The translations under genes were made by a program, and so were the position numbers. Under the pieces are notes generated by a model that was not told the DNA's origin, ran no database searches, and was given only the letters and a program-made list of their open reading frames with translations. From contig NC_077231.1 of NCBI RefSeq assembly GCF_027887165.1, forward strand, positions 125,067,987-125,131,986: a stretch of 64,000 nucleotides of DNA. Reading direction: 5' to 3'. This document shows positions 12,232 through 23,545 of this stretch, piece after piece; the stretch's first letter is position 1; every line of letters begins with the position of its first letter. Source of the DNA: Monodelphis domestica (lineage: Eukaryota > Chordata > Mammalia > Didelphimorphia > Didelphidae).

Positions 12232-12433
12232 TAAAAAAAAAATCTACCTTCTATGTTAGAATTAATACTCGGTATAGGTTCCAAGGCAAAAGAGTGGTAA
12301 GGGCTGGGCAACATGGGTAAAGTAACTTGCCCAGGGTCACACAGCTAGGAAGTGCCAGAGGTAAACTTTGAACTAAGGATCTCCCATCATTGCATCTGGC
12401 TCTTAATCTACTGTGGCACCTAACTGCCCCCCA
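12232..12433 (-). repeat. WSINE1-like SINE, second of an adjacent pair
   Basis: More diverged reverse copy starting just 14 bases after the previous one, in the same orientation, with its own A-tail. It probably reflects insertion of one SINE at the tail or edge of the other. Confidence 0.9.
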
Positions 12434-12709
12434 GGCTATCTTTTTACTATGATTAGCTTGAACTTTTATTATAGCATATTCTCCCCAATATTAATCAATC
12501 AATTAAACTTCGTATCTCCCCAATATCATTGATTGCCCCATTGATTAATGCCTCCATGCCATTTTACTAATGAACATTAATTAACTTTTACAAAAGAATA
12601 TTTACTTAAAAGAGATAATAAGAGTCAGAGTATAGAAATACTTCCCTGAATCAGTCCCTGAGGATGGTGGACTGAAACTCAAGTTGCTGTTACAAAGCTT
12701 TCATTCACT

Positions 12710-12958
12710 TGTTGTTCAGTCATTTCTTCAGTTGTTTCTGACTCTTCCTGACCTCATTTGAGCTTTTCTTAGCAAAGATACTGGAGTGCTTTGCCATTTC
12801 CTTCTCCAGCTCATTTTTACAGATGAGGAACTGAGGCATATAGGGATAAGTGGCTTGCCCATGGTCACACAGCTAGTAAATTTGAGATCATATTTGAACT
12901 CAAGTCTTTTTTTCTTCAGGTCTTAGCACTCTATCCACTGTGCCTCTTAGCTGACCTG
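12710..12958 (-). repeat. MAR1-like SINE with target-site duplication
   Basis: Full reverse copy (GTTGTTCAGTCATTTC to the head CTTAGCTGACC) between direct repeats TTCATTCACT at 12700-12709 and 12959-12968. Confidence 0.85.
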
Positions 12959-12984
12959 TTCATTCACTACCAACTTCATTTTTG

Positions 12985-13466
12985 CTTCATATTTTCCTCA
13001 ATTTTTTCGTTCTTTTGATTTTGTTTTATAGTGTCCTGCTGCCTTGTGAAGCCACTTGCTTCTAATTGTTGTATTTTGGTTCTTAAAGACTGGATTTCAT
13101 CCCTGGCTTTTTGGTCATCCTTCTTCTGATCTTTCATCTCCTTTGCCTCATTTTCAAGCTGATTGATTTTGGCTTTCAAGACACTGTTTTCTGTTTCCAG
13201 ATGACTTATCTTATTTTTTAATTTCTTTTCCCAGTTGTCTTCAGCCTCTCTTAATTGTGTTTTGAATTGTATTTTGAGTTCTTCCAAAGTCTGTATCCAA
13301 TTTTCTGGGTTTTCTGTTTTATTGCTTGGTGTTCCTTCCTCCTTCTCTGTTCTGTTTCTTCTTTGTTCATTGCCTGTATAGAAGCTGTTGATTGTATTTT
13401 TTTTCTTTTAGTGTTGTTTGCTCATATTTACCCCTTCTTTACTCCCTGCAGTTGCCTGTACTCTTG

Positions 13467-13509
<43 letters not shown>

Positions 13510-14111
13510 TTGGGTTTTTCTGTCAGTCTTCCCTCTTGGAGCTTTGTCAGCAAATCTCTCAGCATAGTCTGTAGGGGAGTTTTGGAGCTTGAGCTTCCCT
13601 GCCCTCTGAAGATTTTGATGGGATTAAGTCCAGTTAGGTTGGGCTGGATGTGCCCTGAGGCCAAAACCTCCTGGAGGGGGGTAGCAATATGGAGGGTCTC
13701 CACTGCTGCAACTAGGCTGCCTGCTCTGCACTCCTTCTCTTACTGCTTCCCCATTGCCTGTGTTGGACGCTCTGAGCCTGGCACAGCTTTGCTCGCAATG
13801 TATTCCCTCCAGACCAGCTCCTTTGCCCGCCCAGAGGTTTCAGCTGCCGCTGGAGGCTTAGTGCTCTAGGTGGGGGAGGGGTCCTGGGACCTTCCTTCTT
13901 CCTTCCCCTTAAACTGAAGTGTTCTTGAATTCAGGCTTTTGGGGGGGGGCATACCTTTAAGTTGAGTCCAGCAAGAGGGTTCCTTGGCTCTGTCTTGTTG
14001 TTAGGTTTGATTTTCAGTACCCTAGGAGCATTTAGTTTGTAATTGGTAAGGAAGGGTTTTCAGAGGTCTGAACTTTCACTGCCTCTATGCTGCCATCTTG
14101 ACTCTACCTCC
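12985..14111 (-). repeat. L1 5' end: 5'UTR plus start of ORF1, 3'-truncated, with target-site duplication
   Basis: The element starts at the true L1 5' end (GGAGGTAGAGTCAAGATGG on the minus strand), runs through a GC-rich 5'UTR of about 740 bases, and enters ORF1 at an ATG near 13370. The coiled-coil N-terminal part of ORF1p is legible (KKLKNKISHLETENSVLKAK...NQLENEAKEM), with one frame slip near 13290. The body stops abruptly inside ORF1. Direct repeats CCAACTTCATTTTTG (12970-12984) and CCAACTCCATTTTTG (14112-14126) flank it. There is no ORF2, 3'UTR or poly(A). Nearly all L1 copies are 5'-truncated, so this shape is odd. Confidence 0.8.
13469..13505 (+). repeat. (TC)n microsatellite
   Basis: About 18 CT units inside the L1 5'UTR copy. 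Confidence 0.95.
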
Positions 14112-14126
14112 CCAACTCCATTTTTG

Positions 14127-14339
14127 AAGGCATTGTAGCAACTGACCGAGTCACTCCCTCAATGCAGAACGTAACATTTCAGCTGCTGGCTAATGTAACC
14201 ATAGCTGGACTGGGTCAAGGAAGTTGCTTCTAGGAGCCCCACTGGTGCACTGAACTTATCTGACAGCAAATTCTGGTATAAATAGCATTTTCTGGATCTC
14301 TGGCATCTTACTCTTTTTTGATCACTCAGAGCTTAATAT
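14127..14339. other. No recognised feature
   Basis: Short unassigned stretch between the L1 fragment and the next SINE. Confidence 0.35.
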
Positions 14340-14562
14340 TTTTTTTCCATCATGCACAACTCTTTGTGACTTGGCAGAGATACTAGAGTGTTTTTTTATT
14401 TCCTTCTTCAGCTCATTTTACAGGTTAGGAAATGGAGGCAAACAGGGTTAAGTGACTTGCCCAGGGTTATCCAAATAATATCTAAAGTCACATTTGAATT
14501 CAGGATGATGGAATATTCCTGACTTCAGGACTGGCACTCTATGCACAGCTTTACCTAGCAGA
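14340..14562 (-). repeat. MAR1-like SINE
   Basis: Reverse copy: CAACTCTTTGTGACTTGGC, TATTTCCTTCTTCAGCTCAT, GGGTTAAGTGACTTGCCCAG, GACTGGCACTCTATGCACAG. Confidence 0.85.
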
Positions 14563-16867
14563 ATATATGAATTTAAAATCTGGGCCCAGAGGCAAAGGAT
14601 GGCATCAAACTGACTTATTATTCATTTTTTTTTAAACTTAGTATTAGGAGCAGCTAAGTGACTCAGTGGATAGAGAGCCACCCTCAAGAGCTACAGTATA
14701 CTTGGATGAGGTTGTTATAAAGTAATAGATTCTTCTTCATTGTTCTCACAGATACTCCAGAAAGATCTTGATGATACAATATTTCAGCATGATTCTGCTT
14801 TAATTCAGTATGTAATGACCTTCTCCTAGCTTCCTCTTCATTGGAAAATTATAAGATCTACCTTTGCAGCCATTCTCTAGCCTTGCCTTTTGAGGACTAC
14901 AGAGCCCTTAAAAGTTAGAGGGCCAACGTAACTCCATCTGTCTAAGGCTATCTCCTCTGATCTCTCTTGCTTTAACTCCTTAGCTGATAACATCCATGAG
15001 AGACAATGCTGTAAGGGGAGGAGGCTTTAGGTTCTCTCCCTTAAGGCCACTGTGTGACTCAATGAAATTGTCTTTGGTCCTTTGCCATTGTTCTTTTTCT
15101 CTTTTAGATGAAGGGATTGGAGACTGACCTCGAGTTTCAAAAAAGTCAGAAGAATGAATCTTTGGGCAGCACCATGTCCCAGCATCCAATTCTGGCAGGT
15201 AGCTTAGCCACAATGACCTGAGGAATAGAGTGACCTTTTAAAGTGGTTTTCAAGATCTAGCCTAGTTGTAACTGAGACCAGGACTCATCTGACAGCAAGG
15301 CTACATATGGGCTTGAACTTGATGGGACTAATGCTGTAGAAGAACTGAGGAGACTCTATCTAACTAAGCCCACTATTCTAAGAGATGGAATTGGGATAGA
15401 AGACCAATAAATGTGTGCACTTTTGTTTTTGCTATATATTTGAAGTACAGTGGTTAAGTGGAACTAGGGTGCCAGGGAGTGGCGTCTAACAGTGGTAGGA
15501 ATACAACCAGTGAGGACTCAAGCCAGTATCAGTAGAGGAGAGACAACACAACTCCCTCCCAAGTAGCCTAGAATTCTAAGGGGTTAATGTAGCCAGCCTT
15601 GCTCTGGGAGGCTGTGCCAAAAGTACTCACTACAGTTAATTAGTAAGCCCCTGAAAAAGACAACCCTAGTCACCACCACCCCTGGAGGTTCTACTTTGGT
15701 CACTGGGGAGTGAAGTGGCTTTTACCCTCACTAAGCAGGTATTGACTAGAACCTCAGTACTAGGACTACCTGATTAAGCAAAACCTTTTACTTTGTACTG
15801 CCAGGAGAAAAAAGGATTTGCTCAGTTGATGGGCTTGGGGCAGAGACTGGGGGCTGGCTGGCTGAGGGGTGAGACCTCCTGACCCTCTGGGTCCTTGCCA
15901 GCAATTGGAGCTGATCTTGTCCTTCTAGCTATCTATATCAATACTCTTCCAGAACTTATGGGTATGGAGATTAATCACTAATTTCTCATTCTTTGGACAA
16001 ATTGGACTCAATTATTTATTTAATATGATTTTCTTATATTGCAATTATTGCTGATTGCTTGAAGAAGGCTCTTTCTGAGGCAGGACAGCAGACTTTGTAT
16101 ATATATTCTTTTTAGGAGGACTCTTAATAACTCTGGTTTCTGGTAAGTTTGGTTTGTGTAGGCCAGGATTTTATTAACATGTTGTCTACATATGTTAGAA
16201 TGAAGTTATTTGGTATTCTCAACTTCCAGGCTCCCTTTCTGCCCTGAGGACTCATGACTTGATCATTGGGAATCTCTTGGGAAGTATAGTTGGACACATA
16301 TTTTTCCTTGGAAGAAGGCAAGAATAAGGACACTGAAAATGCCTGCTGTTTTGAAGGTAATTTTTAATACACAGAATGATGATCCCAATTACAATCCCTT
16401 ACCTGAAGAGCAACCAGGAGGCTTTGCATGGATGGAAGGCTGGCACCCTGGAGGCTCAGAGGGGAGTACTGAGTGCAAAAAATCCACCTGGGAAGGAAGG
16501 ACTCCAATGTGGTATCTTCTGGAATGCCTTTGCTCTTTGTTTTAGAAGTACAGATGTGTTTGACAGCTTTCCGTTGTTAAATCCAGAAGCACTTTATACA
16601 ATCATACAGCACTGAGTCTATGAGATGTCTCTAGCAGTTTGCCCCTGTTTCTTCACTTGATCATTATTTACACTGGCATTGAAAGTGTAATTCATTGGAA
16701 CCAAAAAAAATGGAAGAGCCATTGGCTGCTAGCTCTGGAAAAGGCACACACTTACTTGTGTGATAAAAGTATAAGGCAGAACTTGTAAGGAAGGGACTGA
16801 GGGAGGGAAGGACGGAGGTTCATAGATGTTCTCACCTGGCCCCTAAGGATCCAGGAAGATTAATCTT
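14563..16867. other. Mostly unassigned intergenic sequence
   Basis: About 2.3 kb. A short SINE-head fragment (GGAGCAGCTAAGTGACTCAG) sits at 14648-14690. The rest holds only short frames without family resemblance, on both strands. I could not link it to a gene or a repeat. Confidence 0.4.
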
Positions 16868-17020
16868 CCTTATTTCAACTCTGCCTTCAGATATTAACTA
16901 GCTGGGTGATGTTGGTCAAGGCACTTAACCCTATTTGCCTCACTTTCCTCATCTGTAAAATATCTGGAGAAGGAAATGGCAAAGCACTCCCTAATGAGGA
17001 CATGGCTGAACTACAACAGT
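16868..17020 (+). repeat. MAR1-like SINE, partial
   Basis: GCTGGGTGATGTTGGTCAAG, TTTGCCTCACTTTCCTCATC and GGAGAAGGAAATGGCAAAGC in MAR1 order. Confidence 0.75.
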
Positions 17021-18559
17021 AGCCTATGAATTATAGCATAGCTCCTGACCAGTTAAGAGCAATTTTCTCTTTCCTCTAGGTATGGTTGGTGCCTCTCTTG
17101 TTGAATTTGCAGAAACCCTGATCTTTCAGGCCCCACTTCCTGGTGCTATTCCCTAATCTTTAAAAACTCTCTTTCTGAAGACAAACTCACCACTTTTCAA
17201 ATACCTGGTAAAATGAAAGTGGTGCTGTCTGTTATCAGTAGGCTGTATCACCTAGACTAGATGTCCTGGTCCCAACCCTGCTTTCCCTTCTCTACAGGGA
17301 ACCTCATAGCCTCATTTCTGTCCTTGACCTCTCATGGATCTGAAAAGATACCCCTTTGTTGAACTCGAACTTTGTTCTTTTTGCTGCTGGATCCTATCAA
17401 GAAGAACAGGTTGAGTCCTTTTGCAGAGGCAGTTCATAATCTGTGTGAGCCATTAGAAGATAATCCTTTGCCAAATGGTTTCTTTTGGTCCTAGTTGCAA
17501 TATTGGTTTCCTTTATTCTAGCCTCTGGTAACTCTTCTACTGCCTATACTGATTGCATCTAAGTCTTTAGAGTGGTGGTGTGGAAACTGAAAGACTGCCT
17601 CACTTTGGGTAGAGCCTAGTTTATTGGCTCTTATTTAGATTCACTGTCAGATGCCCATTGCTACTCACCAAACTGTTTACAAGGAAGGCACTCTAGGAAA
17701 TGTCTTGGTAGATTTCTTGGTTGATATTGTGACTTCCTTACTCCACTGGGTTATACAGGGATTTTTTCTGATGTAAGAGTGAGATGTTGACTGAATAAAT
17801 GAGTCACTTCACCCTACTGAAAGTGGCAAGTGAGTGATTAAAATGATTATTTGAAAGACTGAGAGGTCTCAATCCTCAATCAGGCTTTGGACTATGGGTA
17901 AAAAATCCTTGGATAAACTCTTTGAATAGGATGAAAAATCTTAGTCATGCCCTGAAGATTTATCTATAAAATGTCATTCTACTTGAAAAACAAAGCCATT
18001 CCCTGAGATTGGAGCAAATGTGGAATTCCAGTAAAGAAGAAACTGCTTGGTGGGGAAACTACCTTATTTATTTGTGGGGACATTCTAGAGATACTCCATT
18101 ATGGACTCTTTATTGGATATTCTAATTTTCAAAACTATTTTTTTCTTTCTTAGAGGCTAGAACAATCTTTTTTTACAGTGCATTTCCTTAAAAGTCAGTC
18201 TAGTTTCTTTAGCACAATCTTTGCCTATTTGAATGCTTATATACCAAAACCACTGCATTACTGTGCCCAATGGGAACATATTAGCTATTATGAAAAGTGT
18301 GGCTTTTGAATTCTTAAAATGCTAGTGCCTAGCAGGGTGCCTAGTAAGGTGTTTAGCAGTGTGCATAGAACAAACTATATTAGCTGTTCAAATTTTCCTT
18401 TCATTTTCAAACAGTCCTAAACCGCTTACCTTCTTTGTGACATAAATCTAATCAACCTCTCTGAGATCTTTAGATTACAATAGGAAAAGTCTACCTGGAG
18501 TCCTAGAAATCTCAAGTAGTCTTAATCTCTTTTATTGGGAGCCTTGTCTTCATTTGGTA
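17021..18559. other. No recognised feature
   Basis: About 1.5 kb without assignable repeat, exon or RNA gene. Confidence 0.4.
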
Positions 18560-19050
18560 TTTATCTGACCTTAATTTTTTTTTAAATTAACTTTTTCCAA
18601 TTACATATAACAATTTTAATCTTTTAAAAAAAATTTGAGTTCCAAATTCTCTTCTCATGTCCCCACCTCCTCTTTTTGAAAAGGCAAGGTATTTGATAAA
18701 GGTTATATATCTGTAGTCATGCAAAACATTTTCATATTAATTGGGCTATGAAAGAAGATAGATAGAGAAAAAAATTTCTAGAAAAATAAAGTCTTTAACT
18801 TTTTAATCAGTAGGTTTCAATCTGCATTCAGATTCCGTCAATTCTTTCTCTGGAGATAGATAGCATTTTTCATCATAGGTTCTTACCATGGATCTTTATA
18901 TTGTTGAGAATAGTTAAATCATTTATAGTTAAATCACTGTACAATATGACTGTTACTGTGTACAATGTTCTGTCTCTATTCACTTTGCATCAGTTCAAAA
19001 CCTCTCCTGATGCTTCTGAAAGCATCCTGCTCATCATTTCTTATAGTACA

Positions 19051-19885
19051 GGGAGGTAGAGTCAAGATGGTGGTGTAGAGGCAGTGAAAGTTCAGACCTC
19101 TGAAAACCGTTCCTCACCAATTAAAAACAATTCTCCTAGGGGACTGAAAACCAAATCTAACAACAGGAAAGAGCTAAGGAACCCTACTGCTGGACTCAAC
19201 TTAAAAGGTACACCCCCAAAAAGCCTGAATTTGAGAATATTGGGGTTTAAGGGGAAGGAAAAAGGAAGGTCCCAGGACCCCTCCCCACCTACAGTACTGA
19301 GCCTCCAGCAGTGACTGAATCTCTGGGTGGGCAAGGGCACTAGTCTGGAGGGAGTACCTTGTGGGCAAGGCTGTGCTAGGCTCAGGGCTTTGAACACAGG
19401 TGGCGGGGAGGCAGCTGGAGGAGAACCTCAGAGAAGGCAGCCCAATCACAGCTGAAACACTCCATATTGCCCCCCTCCCCTTCCTGAGGTTTTGGGCTCA
19501 GGGCACATCCAGCTCTGCAAGATCAATTCCTTAATCTTATCAAGCCTTCAGAGGGCAGGGAAACTCAAGCTCCAACACCCCTCCCCCACAGACTGCTCTG
19601 AGAGTCTTGCCAACTCCAAGGGTGAAGGCTGACAGAAAAGCCCGAACCCACAGATCCAACACATAATGAGAGGAGCAAGACTACAGGCAACTACAGGGGG
19701 GAAAGAAGGGGCAAGTATGAACAAACAACAGAAAAAAAAAAAGAAATTACAATCAACAGCTTCTATCCAGGCAATGAACAAAGAGCAAATGTAACAGAGG
19801 AGGATCAAGGAACACCAAGCAAAAACACAGAAACTTCAGTGAATTGGACACAGGCTTTGGAAGAACTCAAACACAATTCAAAACA
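19051..19885 (+). repeat. L1 5' end: 5'UTR to the first ORF1 codons, with target-site duplication
   Basis: Begins GGGAGGTAGAGTCAAGATGG like the copy at 12985-14111 (opposite strand) and is similar to it through the 5'UTR. It ends shortly after the ORF1 start, at GAAGAACTCAAACACAATTC. Direct repeats CATTTCTTATAG[T/C]ACA at 19035-19050 and 19886-19901 flank it. No poly(A) tail, ORF2 or 3'UTR. Confidence 0.8.
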
Positions 19886-20227
19886 CATTTCTTATAGCAC
19901 AATAGTATTCCACCACCATCACATACCCCACAATTTGTTCAGCCATTCCCCAATTAATGGATATCCTCTCAATTTCCAATTCTTTGCCATCACAAAAAGA
20001 AGCTTCCATAAATATTTGTGTATACAAAAGCCTTTCCCCCTTTCCTTATTTATTTATCTCTTTGGGATACATAGAGTGATATCTAGGTCAGAAAGATACA
20101 CACATTTTTATTGCCCTTTGGGTATAGTTCCAAATTGCTTTCATAGTTGGATCAATTTACTCCTGTGCCTCAATTTTCCCACATCTCCTCCACCATTTAT
20201 CATTTTCCTTTTCTGTCATATTAACCA

Positions 20228-21685
20228 CACCCCAGGCAACAGCTTCGACAGGCCGGCTAAACCTTGTGAGGGTAGCCATCGGGTCATCGACCCCGGGTGA
20301 ACCAGGGCTTTGCTCACCCATGTAAACCTTAAAATTTCTTAGACTTATAAATGTTGGAAATTTCACCATTGGGAAATTTCATACTTGAAAAATTTCCTAT
20401 TGATAGTGGGTCTTGGCTATTGGAATGTGAACCCCATTGGCATGGGAGGTTCCTCCTCCTCCCTTCTTAAGATTACTTTAGGACAGAAACCTTTTGCTGA
20501 ACAATGGAAAGGACTTTGACCTATGCTTAAGCATAGAACAGGAATTTCTTTGAGTCATGATTGATTTTAGAATTGATACAATGGAGATACTTGGAATGAG
20601 AGGACCAAGTCTTGGAAATTGCAATCTCCACCCTATTCAGTCCTAACAGGATTTAGGAAGGGCTGCAGCATAGATCAAAATTTAATTATTCCAATCTCTA
20701 CCCAACTCAGGGTAACAGGATTTAGGAAGGGCTGTAGCAAAAGATCAAGATTTAATTATTTGAGAATATGACCTCCAACAGACATGTGCAAAGCCACAGA
20801 CCTCTGGGCGGTCCTGGGTTAAGCTAGAGCCACCATTGGCACAGGGAAAATGATAGACAGTGATTGGTAGATGTGAGAACTGAGGGGAGGGAACTTGGAT
20901 GGTTTCCTTAAAGATAGAGGGGTCTGAGGACTGAGAGGGGTGGGAGAGTTTTGGCTCTGAGTGGTTGGAGAGGTGCTCTGAGAAGCTTGCTCTGAAGGAA
21001 GCTGGAGGTGGAGGCCCCAGAGACTGTTTCTCCATTTTGGTCACGTGAGTAATCACGTGAGTAAAAGGGACTGATCTCCTTTCTTTGCCCCAGCTATCTA
21101 AGGGCTTGGGCCTTTTGGCCCAGCCTAAACAGAGGGGGTATTTAAGCCCTATTCCCTTCTCTCCCCTTTCTCTCTCTCTCTCTCTCTATCTCTAATTCCT
21201 TTCTTCCTCCTGTTTGTAATTAAACTCTATAAAAGGCTGACGGCTGACTTGAGTTTTCATTTAGGAATTACATAGCTGAATTCCTTGGCGACCTTAAATT
21301 AATATATATCAGTCCTTTAAAGTGATTTCCTTGTCACACCCAGCATGTGAAGGCTGCTTTGGCTGAACAGATGGAAGAAACCAATAAGAAGGTTCAATGG
21401 CTGAGATAGCGATGCAGCAAAGCACTGTGGAGTGCTTAGGGCATGTTGGAGCACAAAGGACAACACAGCCATCCAATGCAGCTGAGGAAGTCTCCAGGCG
21501 TAACGATTTTTTGTGCCACTGGACCCAGGCTTCCAACGCCGAGAGAGTGGGACTGTCTCTGTGCAATGACTTTTCCACTTAAATCTCCATGCACAAGTGT
21601 CTTTGTGCACACTCATCTATACACCATAGATGAAAACGCACAAAGACAATCGTCATCCTCGGTTACCGAGAGACTACTACTACTA
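20228..21685 (+). repeat. RTE-like retroposon 3' end, itself split by a solo LTR
   Basis: Outer direct repeats CATATTAACCA at 20217-20227 and 21686-21696 mark its insertion into the old L1. Its body is 20228-20320 plus 21343-21685 and ends in a (TAC)n run at about 21674-21685. The 3' part (TGGAGTGCTTAGGGC..., CACTGGACCCAGG, CACAAAGACAATCGTCATCC) parallels the repeat at 41,450-41,690, so both probably belong to RTE-mobilised families. No coding region is legible. Family name not certain. Confidence 0.65.
20321..21336 (+). mobile_element. Solo LTR of an endogenous retrovirus, 1016 bp, 6-bp target-site duplication
   Basis: Starts TG, ends CA, and is flanked by CACCCA at 20315-20320 and 21337-21342. 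It has a TATA-like TATTTAAG at 21139, a TC-rich tract at about 21170-21190 and an ATTAAA signal at 21219, the order U3-R-U5 expects on the plus strand. No internal genes are present, so it is the fossil left by LTR-LTR recombination. A 6-bp duplication is typical of class II (betaretrovirus-like) elements; the class is inferred. It is younger than the retroposon it entered. Confidence 0.8.
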
Positions 21686-21780
21686 CATATTAACCAATCT
21701 GATAGATGTCAGATGGTACCTCAAAGTTGTTTTAATCTATAATTCTCCATTCAATAGTAATTTAGAGCATTTCTTCCTAT

Positions 21781-22366
21781 TGTTAAGAAAGTTTTTATTA
21801 ATTTCCCTCTTTTTCCATATAAGAGGCAAAGGAGTAATAAGATTTCTGAGTAAGAGAAGGTTATCAATTGGTGACCCCCTGCTATGCAATTTGTCAGTTA
21901 GTGACAGTTAGAAGGGCGGAGCCAAGTGTGGTGTGTGGTGAGTAAGTTACCGACTGTTGGAAGGGGATTTTTGTCTCTGGGTCTCCTGGGAAGAGGGCGT
22001 GTACTTCACTCTCTCTAGTTGGAGACAGAGGCCTTAACAGCCTTATTGATTATTTATTAACTTGGGTTGATAGATCGATAGATAGTAGGTATATTATTAG
22101 ATAGACAAATTAGGAGAGTGGGCTTCAGCCTAGCAGAAGAAACTGCCCTCAAACGCAGATAGATCTAGGGTTGTGTTTTTTTTAGAAAATTGTAGTTAGG
22201 ATTGGGATCTTAGGTATAGTTATAAGCTATTAGAAGATTACTCTTTCTCTTTCTTTTTCTATTTCCTATCCATATTTTCCTAATAATAAACTAAGTGTTT
22301 TGTGTTTAATTAACTTCTCTCCTGACTTCTGTTCAAACTCCTACCTCCAAAATTTAGCCCTTTACA
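21781..22366 (+). mobile_element. Second solo LTR, 586 bp, 4-bp target-site duplication
   Basis: TG...CA ends flanked by CTAT at 21777-21780 and 22367-22370; the L1 sequence on both sides is continuous in the minus strand. AATAAA lies at 22285-22290, about 80 bases before the end. It is unlike the neighbouring LTR in sequence. A 4-bp duplication fits a class I (gammaretrovirus-like) element. No internal region remains. Confidence 0.75.
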
Positions 22367-22690
22367 CTATGATTATGATTTTTATTTTTTCCTCTAAAAA
22401 CTGCCTATTATCTTCTGACCATTTATTAACAGAGGAATACTTTTAAATTTGACACAGTTCTCTCTACATATTTGGGAAATGAGCACTTTTATCAGAGATA
22501 TTTGCTATAAAATTGTTTTTTTCTAGTTTTCTACTTTCCTTTTAATCGTGGCTCTACTGGTTTTGTTTGTACAAAAGCTTTTTAACTTAATGCAGTTAAA
22601 ATAATCCATTTTACATATCTTGCCTTTTGTTTGGTCATAAATAGATCCTTACCCATAGATCTATTTGATTTTTATTTTGTTACTAACAGA

Positions 22691-23231
22691 ACCTACTTGT
22701 GAACCTTAGGAAATGCAGAACTACCAAGGTAATTATCCTAAGGATATTTAATCAAGGTAAAGATTAATCTGAGAACCACAGTGAATCAGTCCTGGGATTT
22801 TCACTGAACCACAGAATGTTGCTTTAGCCATAGTCTAAAATGGCTGGGAAAGGCCTAGCAGCAACAACCAAAATTTAAAGTACCTGGGAGTAGTTTAGAT
22901 ACAAAAGGAGAAACTATCTGCAAATCCTATCTAAAGGGATCAAGGGATGCTTGAAGTTTATGGTTCAGTCTGGGACCAGGGTCAATAAGGGAGTTTTTTA
23001 AAGACAGGTTATTAGGAACAAAGGTCAGTTTGGAGTTTCATAAAACCAAATTGTCATAATTCGTCATAGAATTTCATTAAGATTATCATTCATTACAATG
23101 GCAGGAATTTTTATAAAGACATTCTTTGTGCCTTTTGACAATGGGATGTAAAGAAAGCTTACCTTTATCTTTAAGGAAATCACCTATGATACAGGGATTC
23201 TGAGAAGAGAAGATTTGGTATGCCCCATGTT
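22691..23231. other. No recognised feature
   Basis: About 540 bases between the L1 composite and the next L1 tail; nothing assignable. Confidence 0.4.
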
Positions 23232-23545
23232 GAAAAGGACAATTCTAAGGGACTTAGGAGAAAGAATGCTCTCTACATCCAGAGAAAGAACTGTGGGAGT
23301 AGAAATGCAGAAGAAAAATATATGATTGATCACATGGTTCAATGGGGATATGATTGGAGCTGTTGACTTTAAATGATCACTCATTGCAAATACTATTAAT
23401 ATGGAAATGTTTTTTTTTTTTTAATGATACATGTAAAACCCAGTGGAATTGCTGGTTGGCTCTAGGAGGGGGTAAGGAGGGAGGGAAGGGAAAGAATATG
23501 AATCATGTGACCATGGAAAAATATTTAAATTAATTAAAAGTACAC
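23232..23545 (+). repeat. L1 3' end
   Basis: GGACAATTCTAAGGGACTTA, AGAAAGAACTGTGGGAGTAG, GGGATATGATTGGAGCTG, AACCCAGTGGAATTGCTGG and an AT-rich end: a 5'-truncated L1. Confidence 0.8.

Larger units (their letters stand above)
18560..22690 (-). repeat. Old minus-strand L1 broken up by three later insertions
   Basis: The L1 pieces are 18560-19050 (3'UTR), 19886-20227 (ORF2 C-terminal region), 21697-21780 and 22367-22690 (further upstream ORF2-side sequence). They read in the correct order on the minus strand once the inserts are set aside. Motifs such as TTCAGCCATTCCCCAATTAA and CAATTTCCAATTCTTTGCC are the reverse of the ORF2 end. Confidence 0.75.

Noticed and set aside
13255-13869. 204-codon open frame on the plus strand
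   Set aside because: It is antisense to the L1 5'UTR and ORF1 start and is built partly from a (TC)n microsatellite and pyrimidine-rich sequence.
19839-20300. 153-codon open frame on the plus strand
   Set aside because: It runs across the L1 5'-end fragment, the reversed L1 and the retroposon start, so it is a chance join of repeats.
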